Shown piece by piece: positions 1-12,294 of a stretch of DNA of 64,000 nucleotides. Each line of letters begins with the position of its first letter. The stretch's first letter is position 1. A model generated the notes under the pieces. It was not told where the DNA came from. It searched no databases and was given only the letters and a program-made list of their open reading frames with translations. The position numbers were made by a program, and so were the translations under genes. Source of the DNA: Seiridium cupressi (lineage: Eukaryota; Ascomycota; Sordariomycetes; Amphisphaeriales; Sporocadaceae); NCBI GenBank assembly GCA_036674765.1, contig JARVKI010000072.1, positions 62,001 through 126,000 on the forward strand, given 5' to 3'.

Positions 1-625
1 TACCAGTCAATCCGCCCTCAATGTAAGATGGGTTCAGCATGGTCAAGTTTGAGGTGAAATCAGCACCGGTATATTCGTGCTCCATCTGGGCCATGTCTTG
101 AGACCCTATCTGGAACTGACACTTGGAGACGAGCGAAGGTGCCCATCGGTAGTTGAATCTCGTCGATAGCGAACCATCGCTGTCCATACTTCCTTGTAAG
201 AAGACCTGACAAGTGCACACATGTCAGCCACATGGGTGTGACGGGAGCAGGCTGCCAGCCGCGGGTATATTTTGCACGCGGGCACACGGGCGGCGAGGGC
301 TTACCTTGTTTGTACCATATAGAGCGGCGAATGCATAAGGCTGCATCCGCTCGCCCATAGCAAACTGATGCGACACCTGGAAGAGCGGAGATAGACTGAA
401 GGCCTTGGTGAGATCTGCTCTTAAGCCGGTGTGCATGTAGTTGGTCAGGAAGACATCACGCTGGACCTCCTTTGCGACACCCTCAATGGAGCCCGGGTTG
501 GTCAGGCCCAGCTTCGCGCGCCGTTCCGAGAAGGCATTGTAGGCACTCGAGAGGCTGCGTGCAATGGGGTTGTCGGTAAGTGGCCCGAAGGACGAGGAGG
601 GTGCTGTCGAAAGCTCGAACGCCAT
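1..625 (-). CDS. tom40: Tom40, mitochondrial outer-membrane import channel (N-terminal part; runs off the left edge)
   Basis: Tom40 is the beta-barrel pore of the TOM complex, through which nearly all nuclear-encoded mitochondrial proteins enter. Exon 1 is 625-305 and exon 2 runs from 205 to the window edge; the 99-nt intron (304-206, GTAAG..CAG) falls between codons. The protein has the family's fungal signature: an N-terminal segment with NPGSIE, then [30 protein letters not shown] and [11 protein letters not shown] before the intron, then [21 protein letters not shown] and EHEYTGADF after it. I chose the ATG at 625 (MAFELSTAP) because its length matches the family; an in-frame upstream codon at 718 is not needed. 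The barrel C-terminus lies outside the window. A short upstream ORF (stop at 691) may sit in its leader. Confidence 0.95.
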
Positions 626-2328
626 TGTGCCGGGCGTGGAGGATCGCGACGCTTCGTATGAGGAGTATTGGGATGAGAGATGCTCAGAGCTCAGGGCTGG
701 CAGGTCTGAGGATGGCACTGCAGGTTACGGAGTGCGGTCGCGATGGCGTTGGGCTGTGGGCGAGTTGTCGCTGTCGCAAGGAGTAGGGAGGCTAAGAGGC
801 CGAAATGGATTTTTTGAGAGCTTCCAAGCTCCGTCGTCACGATTGATGAGATCAAAATTTCTTTGGCAAGGATCCCAGCGGGCCCCGTGCTCCCAAAAGA
901 GGACCAGGCGACAAAGGGCAAGGCGAGGACATTTGAGCGCGCTAAGTAGTCGGGGGACGTACCAACTACACTGGGCATGGATTCCTTAATTGGCTGGCTG
1001 GCTGCTAGCCGAACCTTGGAGGCCACGCCCTCCTCGGTCATTCAGTTCCGTAATCCACGCCCGAGCAGACGAACAACGCCGCCAAGGCCTTGCAATGCGC
1101 ATAGACGAGAGGATCCAGAGAATGTATATAATCACCACAAGTCTTTCATCGCACCTTGCATGGCAGTAGACTGGATGCAATATACCGCGTGCCTCGCCAG
1201 CCTGTGCTGTGACCAAGTTTGCGTGCGCCCGGCCCGTCTCCAGTTAGCGACTCATATTAGCAGATATTGCTGCATATACCGATACTAGCCATGCAAGTGG
1301 CCGATATCTTGGGATCCAGCCTTCCAAGCCGCAATTATGTCATATCTTCGTGCAACCCCGACGAGATAACTGAACCTTGAGAGCGCACAACGGTTCACCA
1401 GTCTGCAATCTAGACTCGAGACCCAGAGACCCCTCGATGAGCACAGATCACCTCATTCCTCCTGCTGGTCCCGCTTATACACAACACCTATCCTCCGTTG
1501 GGCACAGAGCGCCCGCATCCCTCAGCCCTTTACAATTTTTGTTGCAGGGATTGAATTGGGCCAGTTCCAAATCCAGATTTTTGGAAGTTCCGTTATATCT
1601 AGGTACCTAGGTAATCTTTTACGACAGGTTTGGCACAGTCAGATCAATCCGCCAAACCTTGCTGACGACTTTCCTCTCCATCTTATCGCCAGGCCTTGGC
1701 TGCCGAGAATCTGCTGCGGCTTCACGGCTACCCGAGTTTCGTCGTCTTTGGCTTTCTCAGACTGGCACCTATTTACTTGAGAGCGCAGGGTTCACACGGG
1801 GATTTGGGAACGCTGTGATTGACGAAACTAATCATTTGCTTGCGACTAGAGTCTTGCATCGCTCAATACTGTCCCCTGAGGTCTATCGTACACTGCACCG
1901 CTGGACCGTCTTGCCGGAGGATTTTGCCTCCTGTGTAGCTGCGGCGGTCGGATATATATTGGTGACGACTCTGCACTCGACCTCGTTGTCGTTTCGAACG
2001 GCTTCTATTATACTTAGATTTTGACTTGGGAGGTGTCTCACTTCCCTCGGATCGTCTAATCTCCCGACGAAAACGGTGCCGTCATTTGAGATTGCCTCAT
2101 TGGGAAAGAGCCCGGCGGGGATTGGCTCCTGGATTTTCGAACTTTAGGTCGGTGTTTTGACAATCGGTGGAAGGTGCAACATTCGGCATAATCTCACCAT
2201 GGACACCTTGCTGTGAGTTTCTTTTTACTATTAACTTCACTGCTTGCTTACCCCAACGAACGTCCTGTACTCCCCCACATCTGACAAAGCCACCCTCTTG
2301 GCCGCCTTCTTGCTTCCTATCAAGTTTC
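626..2328. other. Intergenic region between divergent tom40 and the PFK-2 gene
   Basis: About 1.7 kb separating two divergently transcribed genes, so both promoters should lie here. I see no convincing protein gene. A minus-strand ORF starting with an ATG near 978 and stopping at 691 could be an upstream ORF in the tom40 leader. ORFs at 1377-2024 lack any recognisable domain. Confidence 0.5.
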
Positions 2329-4540
2329 ATGGGCAAAAACGATCAAATGGCCAAACCAGCGCCGTCCATCCCCCTCTTCGCATTGGACCGGAGTGCCTCA
2401 CCCGGGTCCCGGGCTCGGGATATAGCCAATTCTAGGAACAGCTCTAGGAGCTTGCTCTCGGCCGCCTCGGGCACCCATTCCCCGGCCAAGAAGATCCGCC
2501 AAGTTCATTTAGGGGATATCTGCTACCCGGACAGTGATGCTGCTTCGGAGACTGAGGCTAATGATATCAGCACGGCAGAACTTGCTGCAAATGCACCCCG
2601 GGTAAGTCGGTGGGAACTCTCCAGAGGCCTGTTTTGGTCTGCCTCGATTCCTCTGCTGACGCCGGACTACCGAGCGGTTGCTCCCTGTCAAAAATACACT
2701 GAACTGCTCGCTCTTCAAGTCCTGGCACTGACACGTGATAGTACCGGAGAAAGAGCAGCACTTTCATCGATGGCATCCACGATACAGGAGAAGACAGCAT
2801 GGACAGGGCTCCGGCCCAGCTGTATAGCACCATGTCGGGAAGACTGTTCCATTCTGGCCGCATTGCAATAGTCATGGTAGGACTGCCGGCTCGTGGCAAG
2901 ACGTGGGTTCCCTCCTAGAAATCATAGTGAGCAGAAATGTTGCTAATCCTTGTTCAGCCATATCTGTGTTTCGATGGCCCGGTATCTACAATGGTATGCT
3001 TCCTCACTCATCGGAGACAAGGTTTATACTCATATGGACTAGGCTTGGAGTGAAGACTCGTATCTTCCACTTGGGAGATTACAGGCGGGCAACCGTGGGC
3101 GATGACAAAGATGTACCAGAAGACTACTTCTTTCCCAACGCCTCGCCTGCCTCGGTCATGCTTCGTCAGAAAATCCTCAAGAAATGCCGAGAGGATATCT
3201 ATGCCTGGCTGAACCACGAGAACGGCCAGGTTGCAATTTACGATGCCGTTAACCCTACTGCGAGCGGACGGAGGTCTTTAGCCAAAGAGTTTGCCAAGCA
3301 TGACGTCCAGGTGGGTTTCCTTGTACTCCCACGAAGTCGTGTACACCTCTTACTGATTTTGTCTAGACGCTATTCCTCGAGTCCTACGTGGATGACGATA
3401 AGCTACTCCGCGAGAATGCTAGAAATGTCAAGATCAACTCACCAGATGTATGTCGTTCGACTCCTTGGTCGGCTGTTTACTCACGACCCGTAGTTCGATG
3501 GCATGGAGCCCGATGAAGCAGCAACACTCTATCTCCGGCGTATCGAGATGAAGATTCCCACTTTCGAGACCATGGCCGAGAACGAGCTCAACTACATCAA
3601 GATGATCAACGCTGGAGACAAGTTCTTCTACAACAACGTCTCCTTTAACTATCTCTCGCATCGGATCGTTTTCTACCTGACCAACACGCATATCAAGTCC
3701 CGCACCACCTTTTTCGCCCGCGCCGGCACCGCCACGGAGGAAGAAAGCTACAAGGCCGATGCGCCGTTGTCCGGTGCCGGGCGTGACTACGCCAAGATCA
3801 TGTGTGAGACACTTATTGAACATCGTGAACAGGAGCGCGCCACGCTCAAGAAAGAGAGCGGCCAGGATATCCCCTTGAAGCCCCTGTCAGTATGGACTAG
3901 CACGCGCCAACGCACCATCGAATCTGCCGAGCCCTTCCGTGACCGCGGCTACAAGGTCCGCCAGCGTAGTCAGATGTCTCAGATTAACCCAGGCGTATGT
4001 GAAAAGCTTTCCGAGCGCGCCATCCGCCGTCTATACTCGGATGAGGTAGAGAAGCATGATCTTGACCCGTACCATCACCGCTACCCTCGCGCCGAATCGT
4101 ACCATGACCTGGCCGTACGACTGGAGCCGATTATTTTGGAGCTGGAGCGCGAGCAGAATGACTTGCTCATCATCGCACATGAGTCTGTCCTCAGAGTTCT
4201 GTACGCATATCTCATGCATTGCAGCACCATGGACATCCCGACGCTCAAGTTCCCACGAAATGAGATCATTGAGATAATCCCAGCTGCGTACCAGAACGAG
4301 GCAAAGCGCATTCATATTCCTGGACTAGACCCCAAGATGGTACCATCCAGTCCCGAGGATATCCGCATTCCCGTGCCGAGTATACCTGGCAGTGGCACAG
4401 ATAGTCCCGCACCGCTACCTGGTGGCGGATTGGGCAGCCCGGCCGAGCCCAACCCCGAGTTTGAACAGCGCCGGAAGCCAGAAAGGATCGTCAGCACGGT
4501 CAAGGATGCTGTCAAGGATAAGCTTACTGATGTAGACTGA
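2329..4540 (+). CDS. 6-phosphofructo-2-kinase with a catalytically altered bisphosphatase domain
   Basis: This enzyme makes fructose-2,6-bisphosphate, the activator of glycolytic phosphofructokinase. Exons: 2329-2601, 2742-2902, 2958-2993, 3043-3310, 3367-3447, 3494-4540 (621 aa). The kinase half has the Walker A loop GLPARGKT (residues 138-145), then a MARYLQW segment and FHLGDYRR. The C-terminal half is a phosphoglycerate-mutase-like bisphosphatase fold (SVWTSTRQRTIESA, LLIIAHESVLRVLYAYL). The residue that should be the phospho-accepting His in RHGE is Ala350 (FARAGTA), and the segment that normally carries the acid catalyst reads QINPGVCE. The protein is therefore probably kinase-only, as known for yeast Pfk26. 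The Ser/Pro-rich N-terminus and the Gly/Pro-rich tail look disordered. The start at 2329 is the first plausible ATG in frame; a short upstream coding exon cannot be excluded. Confidence 0.93.
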
Positions 4541-5912
4541 GCTGTTGGGAGACATAGAGATAGAGTGAGAGAGAGAGAGAGCATGAAAAGGAAACAAGTC
4601 GGCACTAGGGGTGTTAAAGGACGGTATTCTCATGATGCTAGGAAGAAAAAATGCGATGGCAATGACATTCGTTACGATGTATGATGTCTCTCACACTTTT
4701 TTACGTTATAGAACTCAACACTTCTATCTTTCCGCTGCTACCTTGAAACTCCACGACTGGCACGAGTCTTGTCTAAATTATAGAACATCCAGATCACATC
4801 GTCTTTCTGTTGATCACCCCACACCCAAGACCCTAGGACATCTAGTTTGTTATACTATCAATACCTCTGAGGTTCTTTTAGGACTAGTAGTAATGGATAA
4901 TCCTGTCAGTTGTGCGACGTGATTTCATCAAAAGTACCTAGTAAGATGTAGAGATAGCTTGACATGGTTATTCTTTTGTAAATATATAGAATGGAGCATG
5001 GGGGCGACTGAGAGGGAGACAGATATAAGAGGAGAGTTGAAATGTTTGAAGAAATACTTTGTTTGCCAAACGGGAGTTAGTCCGGAAGAAATTCATATTC
5101 GTGTACTTTTCGGCGTTGAATATTGCGATAATAAAGTATTATAGCTCCAAAGTATAGGGCCTCATGGTTGATCACTTCTACTTTAGTAATATGCAGGAGC
5201 TATCATGAGACATGTTTCACCCAATCAGATCACATCTATACAAGAGGAATACGTATATTTCAAAGAGGAAAAAGAAAAGGAGTCGCTAAACGTGGAAATC
5301 ATAGAACCATCATCTGACTGGTGAGGGAAGCCTTGCGTTTTGTTGAGATCAATAGATGGCAAGAATGAAGCCCCCAAGCGCTTAGCATGTCTCCAAAGTA
5401 GTGCGTTTTTATAAGCCATATTGAGAGCTGGTATGTCAAGCCCCGGTGAAATCATTCCGAAATAGCCCTTCTTTAGGCATCCTTATGGGTACTTCTGAGG
5501 AGAGCGTAATGCACCAGAAACGTATGGCCAATTGGACGGTACGATCTTCTCAAAGACAGGGGCCAAGGCTCAAGTGACAGGTAATACTATCGCATCAGAG
5601 CAAGAAAGATTCAGGTCCGCAGTTCACTAGCAGGCAAGTCAACACGCCGTTCATAAAATCAGAATTATGAAGACTTCGTGTATTTGTTTTTGACATACAG
5701 TTATGCCAAACTTTATGCTACGCCATGCTGTGTATAATTTCCCCTGTGTGCTTGACAATGTGTAAATGCATCAAGCATGGCCCTCCTCTCCACCGACCCA
5801 GCGTAATTCGATTGCTAACATACCGGGTATCCTCATTGAATTATGTTTGCATATATATCCTTTCCCACATAGTGTGTTCTGTCTTCGTGGCTACCATACT
5901 GATGGGCTCACA
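4541..5912. other. AT-leaning intergenic region between convergent genes
   Basis: The kinase gene (plus) and the ubiquitin protease gene (minus) converge here, so this 1.4 kb holds two 3' ends. It has short ORFs only, and none shows a domain, splice structure or codon pattern that I can support. Confidence 0.6.
4556..4581. repeat. GA-rich microsatellite in the PFK-2 3' region
   Basis: An imperfect run of AG dinucleotides just after the stop codon of the kinase gene, probably within its 3' UTR. No function is implied. Confidence 0.7.
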
Positions 5913-8536
5913 TCATTGAACAACGCACTCTCTATCCGGTACGTCACCAACCTTGCCAGCCTTTTCCTTTCCTTTGCCTTTATCAGCTCTTGCTTTGGAC
6001 CTTCCCCTTCTATGGTAATGGTGATGGCCGTCTTTCTCCTTGTCCTTGGGTCCCTCACTCTCATCCCCCATCTCAGTGATAGTTATACCATTGACATTGA
6101 CGATCTCAAAGTCTTCGGGATCGGTAAACAGATCATCTCGTAACGGCTCCCGCGATGGCTCTTTGCCCGCTCGTGCTAGACGACCGCTCAGCCGCGACAT
6201 GGTCAGGCTGATTCTCCCTTCACCTGCCTGACTTTGGGGTCTACTCTTGCTCCCGCTGCTACGGAACTTGGCGGCAGCCCTGCTTAGACGTTGTGCTGTT
6301 GTCTCCTCACTAGGGGTTACAATAGGCGAAGGCCCATCAAAAGGTGTACCGCTGGGACTGGGGCCGACTGATGTGTCGATCGCAACGCTTCCCCGGCGAG
6401 AGACACCCAGAAAGCCTTCCTCATCGGCGAAGCTGCGTCGCGACGGGCGCTCTAGTTCAGATGAAAAGCGGATACTGGCATTGGTCGAAGGCAGTGTGCT
6501 CAGATTGTCGAAATAGCTACTAGCTTGTCTCGAAATAGCCGGCCTTTCTGAAGCCTGCGAGACCTTCAACTGGAGCGCTGTATCGTCGTATGAGGGCGGT
6601 TCAGCGTCGGTACCGTCCGTCGAGCTAGCCGTGACGTCCACGATAGGGACTATCTGGTAAAGAAGTAGATATGGCATCTCCTCCTTGAGTGATTGTTTGA
6701 TGTCATCTACTGGGGCAATGCGATTCTCAGTTGCCAGGTCATCAAACTTGACCCATTGCGCCTCCTCATAGTCAGGCGGCGGGTCACTGTCATGTCTTCG
6801 ATTATCCGTCAGCAGCTTTGGTGCTACTCGACAGAATGAGATGTAATGCCCGGAATGTAAAGAATCTCCCCGATGGCAGACGATCGATTGGAGTACTAGC
6901 TTGTACTCGTGGCTCAAGCCGCTCTCCTCCGCGTCCCGCTCATCGACTATAAAGTGTGGCAATCTCAGACTATCAGGGATGTCGATGTAGGTGTTCTGCC
7001 TTTTAGGCACGCCATTCTCATCGACCATGTATTGTTTTAGGCAGATACCAACCACGGGTCGTTGACTGAAATGACGCGCAACCTCTAGATCGTTTTGCGG
7101 CTCCTGGTTTGAGGGCGAATGCCATGCTATTGACAGGTTAGCATGTTATGAACTTGAGTGATGCCTGATATAAGAACCTACGAATGAGCCGGAAGAACTG
7201 CCAGGCAGGTATTGTCACTGCCTTGATGACAGACACTTGCCGCTTAGCCCTTTGGAACAAGCTTGCTGTCTCTGTCCCCGAAACGTTGCTGTTGCCATCG
7301 AGAACCACCCGCTGTATGATGCTCTCTGTTCGACTGCGATTTGGTCTTGTAGGAGACCCTGGTCCTTGTGAGGTGGATGTTTGCGGAGCCTGGTGTTCTG
7401 TCCACCTTCGTTCAATGGGTGCCATTTGCGGTTCACTTGCCGCGCCATTCGGGCTAGGTTCACCGTTGTTGCCGCTTTCATCTTCGTCAACCTCGTCGCT
7501 GACTACTCTGATTGTGCTCTTTGGGGTCGTGGGTGCATCTGCCGTGGTGGGGGTCCGAGGAGTTGGAGTCATAGTTGCTCTTTGGCCGCTCTTACGATCA
7601 TCGAAGCTGTCTCGGTGAACATCAACCTGTGAGTTGAAGTACTCCTCTAGACAGTCCTCCAGATCGATTCCTTTTCCTTCCACGTCCGGGGGAACAGCGA
7701 GGTTCAGCAATCTCTCGTATACCACCTTGTGGTCCGCCTCGTCGTTCTTCCCGTGGTGAAACAAGTCTACCTGGAGTGGTAGGAGAGGTAATTGGAGCGT
7801 TTCGGTTATGAATGCGAAAGCTTCGGACGTGTCCTGCTGTTCAACCAGTTGAGCATCACTCCACCCACAATCTCCCAACGCTTCTTGAATCAGCTCAGTC
7901 ATGTCGGCATGAATCAGCTTCCCACTGCGTAGTAGGTTGACCCATAGTCTCAGGAGCCCAGCCAGTCTTCTCTGAGGTTCCCCGGGGAGCTCTTCAGTGG
8001 TAAGCATGCACTCGAAGGCTTCCAGCTTCGCAAACATGGCGAACAGCAACGCGTCAAGATAACACGTAACCATACCCCGGTTCTCTGCGCCCAGCATATG
8101 TACGTTGGGGTCGTAGGGTACAATGACTCCCGAGAAGGTTTTTTTCTGCAGCTTCATGAGTTCGACAGCCTTGTCTACGTCGCCAGCGGCGAACTGGGAG
8201 TGTAGGGCGAAGAGGACGTGATCTTCGCGGACGTTTGGAATCTCGAGTTCGGCAAGTCGCTTGAGAACCTCCTCCACCTTGATTGACTCATCTTGATCGC
8301 TCCCTCCATCTTTCTCAGCCTGCTTCGCTGTAGGTCTGAACAGGGTGAAGAACGCATCAGCTGTGAATGGGCGGTGCTGTATCAGATTATGCCATTAGCC
8401 TCGCACTAGTCGACAGGTACCACCGTAGAACTGGAACTCTCAATACCTTGTGCGCAGGATCTGCTGACTTCCCGCGGCGGTGAGTGTTCTTGTCCCGCCG
8501 GGTCAGAAAGCGTTTGGGCAACTTTGCTGTCTTCAT
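5913..8536 (-). CDS. Ubiquitin-specific protease (USP/UBP family) with a C-terminal CaaX-like box
   Basis: A cysteine protease that removes ubiquitin from proteins. Exons: 8536-8447, 8376-7182, 7126-5913 (832 aa). The Cys box is NRGMVTCYLDALLFAMF (nucleophile Cys135), an unusual version of the common GNTCYLN motif. The His box is HRGDSLHSGHYISF (His522), followed by WVKFDD, which supplies the third catalytic residue. A long Ser/Thr/Pro-rich insert separates the two boxes. Upstream of the Cys box, a helical GDVDKAVELM stretch resembles a UBA-type ubiquitin-binding turn, which I infer only weakly. The protein ends in a basic, low-complexity tail and the residues CVVQ, a possible prenylation site. 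The start at 8536 gives a basic N-terminus (MKTAKLPKRFLTRR) and joins in phase to HRPFTADAFFTLFRP. I cannot assign a specific UBP number. Confidence 0.9.
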
Positions 8537-10126
8537 GGCCGTTGTGTAAATATTTGGCGGGGTGCTGGCGCGCGACTACACAGATATGGCGGGGTAAAGC
8601 CGCAGTGGTCCTGGGGCTGGCGCTGAAATAGCAGCTCGTGTTATGGCTGAAGAAGATGGTGTAGGCCCGAAATGCGCATTTTCTGGCGTCGCTTCTACCT
8701 TGCCATGAGCTCCAGAGTCTATAGAGCCTCGAGGTGTGTGGTTGAATGTACGAGGTACTGAAGGAATATGTAGCCAAGACTCATGTGGAACAGTCAAGCT
8801 GCACTCGGGACGTCTTGCGAGGCTGGCGCTGCGGCCCGGTATTTTCGAGGTTTCGAGGACGACAGGCGCTTGTAGACTGCACTCGTCTATTCAAAATTGC
8901 TCACGGAAGAGTGGCCGCTTTTGACAAAGTTCAGATTCGACCAAGCGAGTATATGGCATGGACACGCGCGAGAGTCGGCCTTCTCGAGTTGGCGGGAAAT
9001 GGTACCTAGCTTCGCTAGGCGGAGTTGGGTGAGAGCCCGACCAAAACGTGCCTTGTCAAGTGACTCAAAGGGACTGGGAGACCAGGCTGCTCATTTCTCC
9101 TCCCTGGAACCAGCACGAGATGGTCAGACGTGCTATCATTCTAGGCGAGGGATGGATCACGCCAGCCACTGCCCACTCCCAGAGGTATCCAGCGCAATAA
9201 ATGGTTTGAATGGTCCCTGATGAAGGTTGGCGGATAAACAGTGAAATAGCGTCATATCAAGCGCCATCCCCTGCAGATGCGCAAGGTTATTTGCGGCATG
9301 TGGAGGGGTTCTCCGGGCCATCTCTATCCTGAGTCTGGAGAACCTTGGCGGAGGACAAAGCCAATTCATTTGTTCAAGTCAGACACCACTTTTTTTTCCC
9401 GTTTTGCCTGTGCAGGAGATAATGGAGTTCGGGGGACTAGGCAAGGCAGTGGTCCTAGACCCGAGAGTTCGGGCTGCTGAAGTTACATGTATCTTCCCTA
9501 CAATCTAGGTGACCAATAGTGTGCATCTCGATGCCGCCGGTGTCTTGTCGGCCACAACTGCTGCCCACCCTGATCACCTGCAACTCTCCCCAGCTCGGGT
9601 TTCGAGACTGTTTTCGGGGCCAACTATGTGCGCCCCCAGCTTGGCATAGTCAAGGCAGCCGTTGGCGAGGGAGATAGGAATTGTGTGTGGCAGAACAAGC
9701 GAGTTGGATGGTGTTGACCACGACGGCCTGAAAAGCTTGAAGAAGGGCTGACGGGCGCGGTGACGGTGATCTACTCTCTGCCTGGATACAATGTAGCACT
9801 CAGTCTGTAACCTACCAGGCAACACCTAGTCAAATGTTCAACATGCCACTGCAGGTGATGACACTCAAACGATGTACCCAGGCGTAGGCACAGGCACCGG
9901 CACCGGTTCAGATACAGGGATTAGGCCCATTCGCTGCACGGAGACTAGCCAGAGCAAGAAGCACAGGCCACATTTAATCCCAAGTCGGAATTTCAGAGCC
10001 GCCGACATGCAGGAAATTTCCAGGAGCTTTGAACACGGCGATAGCTTCAATCGAACGCCGGGCCATTGGGAGCGAAGAGAAGCGTAGCCTTCTTATTTCC
10101 CTCCCCAATCTCAGTGACACGGGAAC
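8537..10126. other. Intergenic region between the divergent USP and uL5m genes
   Basis: 1.6 kb between divergently transcribed genes. ORFs on both strands are short and unremarkable. Around 9887-9912 there is a short GGCACC-type microsatellite. No other feature supported. Confidence 0.55.
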
Positions 10127-11307
10127 ATGGCCTCCTTACGGGAAGTCCCTCGCTCGGCGAGACATGTTCTTAAAGCATCAACGCTACAGGCTTCTGCGTC
10201 GACCTTTCGAAGATGCGCTTCTACAGAGGCTGCCGCCGCAGCTACACCTGCCCATTCGGCGCCGGCCATCCCAGATATCGAGTCCGAGTCCGGTCTTGCG
10301 ACACCGATCATCGAAAGGGGCCAAATCAAGATTGAGGATCCCAGAAAAAGGGCGAGTCGGAGAGATATGGAACTGCCTCACTCGAGGTCGGTCTCACCCG
10401 CATTGCCTTTCAAACCATGAGAGTGATGATCTAACACAAGTCCAGATACCGATACCATCCGCCCAAGTACTATAGAGGCCCCCTACATCCTGTCCAACCA
10501 CCGCCATCCTCAGACCCCGTAGCCCGCGACTTCGTGCCAGGACCCTTTAACCTACCGCGTCTGAAGCAGACCTTCCACAGCACCATCGCGGCGGATCTTA
10601 TGACCATGGCATACCAACACAAGATCCCCGGCACCCCCGATAAGCCGGAGCGGATACGACTGCGAAACTGGGATGGCGAGTCACCGTACATGGAGAACCG
10701 CCCGAAGCGTGGACCGCGTGGTGCTGATGTCCTGTTACCCCTGGAGCAGAACATTACGTATCGCAACATCCCCGAGATAAAGTGTATTCACGTCGCCGCC
10801 TTCATGCCACAGGCAAAAAAGAACCAGGACTATGTCACAGTCGCCAAATCCGTGATCCAGACAATTACGGGCGTGCGTCCTGAGGCAACCCACGTGAAGC
10901 ACAGTGTTGCGCAATGGAATATCGTGAAGGGCGACCGGTCGGGTGTGAAGACGACAGTCTACGGAAACCAGGCGTACGAGTTTCTGGACAAGATGATAAA
11001 TCTCGTGTTCCCAAAGATCAAGGAGTGGAGGGGTGTTGCTGGTACTACTGGTGACGGCGCTGGAAACTTGGCTTGGGGTTTCCAGCCCGGCCAGATGATA
11101 TTTTTCCCAGAGATTGAGGCGAACTATTCGCTTTATCCTGCCAAGGTACGTTGGTCATGAACGATCAAATAGAGATACTTGGCTAACGACCTCTAGATGA
11201 TCCCCGGTTGCCGAATTTTCGTCGAAACTACGGCCAAGTCGGACAGACATGCTCGATTACTCCTTCAGTCATTAGGAGTACCATTCCATGGAAAGTTAGT
11301 AGACTAA
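10127..11307 (+). CDS. mrpl7: Mitochondrial ribosomal protein uL5m (yeast Mrpl7 family)
   Basis: A large-subunit protein of the mitochondrial ribosome. Exons: 10127-10386, 10446-11145, 11197-11307 (356 aa). The N-terminus is an Arg/Ala/Ser-rich presequence (MASLREVPRSARHVLKAS) as expected for mitochondrial import. After the first intron comes RYRYHPPKYYRGPLHPVQ, then the L5 core with NITYRNIPEIKCIHVAAF and, near the end, GFQPGQMIFFPEIEANY, closing with a C-terminal GCRIFVETTAKSDRHARLLL segment. All splice phases agree (phase 2, then 0). It is much longer than bacterial L5 because of fungal mitochondrial extensions. It converges with fes1, with only 267 bp between the two stop codons. Confidence 0.95.
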
Positions 11308-11574
11308 GAACTTCTGGGGGACTGGGCTTTCGGGCGCTTGTATAAAAGACATGTCAACATAAAACCCATGTACAATGTAAATATATGTGTATCACCAACG
11401 GGTCAAATATTGTCAATCATGCTTTCCGTTACCGTCATTGCAGGTAGCTAAAACCACGCAACCGTCTTGGTCGGGGTGGTAGTATAAGAAATCATCCGTC
11501 CAACCAACGCCTTGTATGCCGAAGATTGCACCTTTTCCGTTTCCATCCCAAGTATCGTCTCAGGTCTAGGTCAT

Positions 11575-12294
11575 TCATTTCTCAGCATTCGCCACTTTCT
11601 CCCTTAATGCATCGATGACAACATCCACCTTTTCCATATCCGTAGCCTCGACGATGCCCGTCTCCTTGCCGTCCCTCTTCTTTAACTCACTACTCAGCAC
11701 GTCCATAGCAGGCTGGTAATTCCTGACCGCCGAGCTGAGCGCATATACCGCCTTCCGCCTGACGTCCTTCACTTCTTGCTCTCCCGCGTTGACGCCTTGC
11801 GCGTCTTGCACGATCACGTCTCCGTCGCCGCTTCGCTTCTCCATGCCTATCCGTTCGCCCAGCACCATGGCTACCAGCTTCTCAACACCGCCCAGCGCGA
11901 CCAGCCTCTCTTGTGATGGGGCATTGTTCTGAACCGCCGTGCCCACTACCCACGCGGCCATGCGCCGGATCTCGGATTCGTCGTGGCCCAGGAGCTCGAG
12001 CAGCGGCGTCCACAGGCCCAGCTTGCTGAGCAGGTTTGCATTGTCGAGCGACTCGATGAGCTGTTCGAGGTTGTCCAGGGCGTTGAGTTTCGACTCGAGT
12101 GTGATCTCAGGGTCGGTGGATGTGACGTTGGCCATGGCGGCCATCATGAGGTCGGCATCAGAAGGACCACCGAGGAGCGCCGCGATGGCGTCTGCGTTGG
12201 GTGTCCGTGCTGTGGGCGAGGGGCCGGTGTTATCCTCCTTGGCTGTGGAGGCGTTGATGCTCCATTTTAGGAGGTCGTTCAGACCTTTGTCCAT
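11575..12294 (-). CDS. fes1: Fes1, Hsp70 nucleotide exchange factor (HspBP1 family)
   Basis: Fes1 releases nucleotide from cytosolic Hsp70 and so helps free bound, misfolded clients for degradation. It is a single exon of 239 aa. The N-terminus (MDKGLNDLLKWSINAS) is the family's signature, followed by an armadillo-type helical repeat region containing LDNLEQLIESLDNANLL, LLELLGHDESEIRRMAAWVVGTAVQNN and RRKAVYALSSAVRNYQPA. I took the ATG at 12294 because the family starts exactly at MDKGLN; the 27 in-frame residues upstream look like translated leader. Confidence 0.96.
   Translation of the reverse strand: MDKGLNDLLKWSINASTAKEDNTGPSPTARTPNADAIAALLGGPSDADLMMAAMANVTSTDPEITLESKLNALDNLEQLIESLDNANLLSKLGLWTPLLELLGHDESEIRRMAAWVVGTAVQNNAPSQERLVALGGVEKLVAMVLGERIGMEKRSGDGDVIVQDAQGVNAGEQEVKDVRRKAVYALSSAVRNYQPAMDVLSSELKKRDGKETGIVEATDMEKVDVVIDALREKVANAEK

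Noticed and set aside
691..1041. 116-codon minus-strand ORF upstream of tom40
   Set aside because: Lies in the expected tom40 leader, unrecognised product; at best an upstream ORF.
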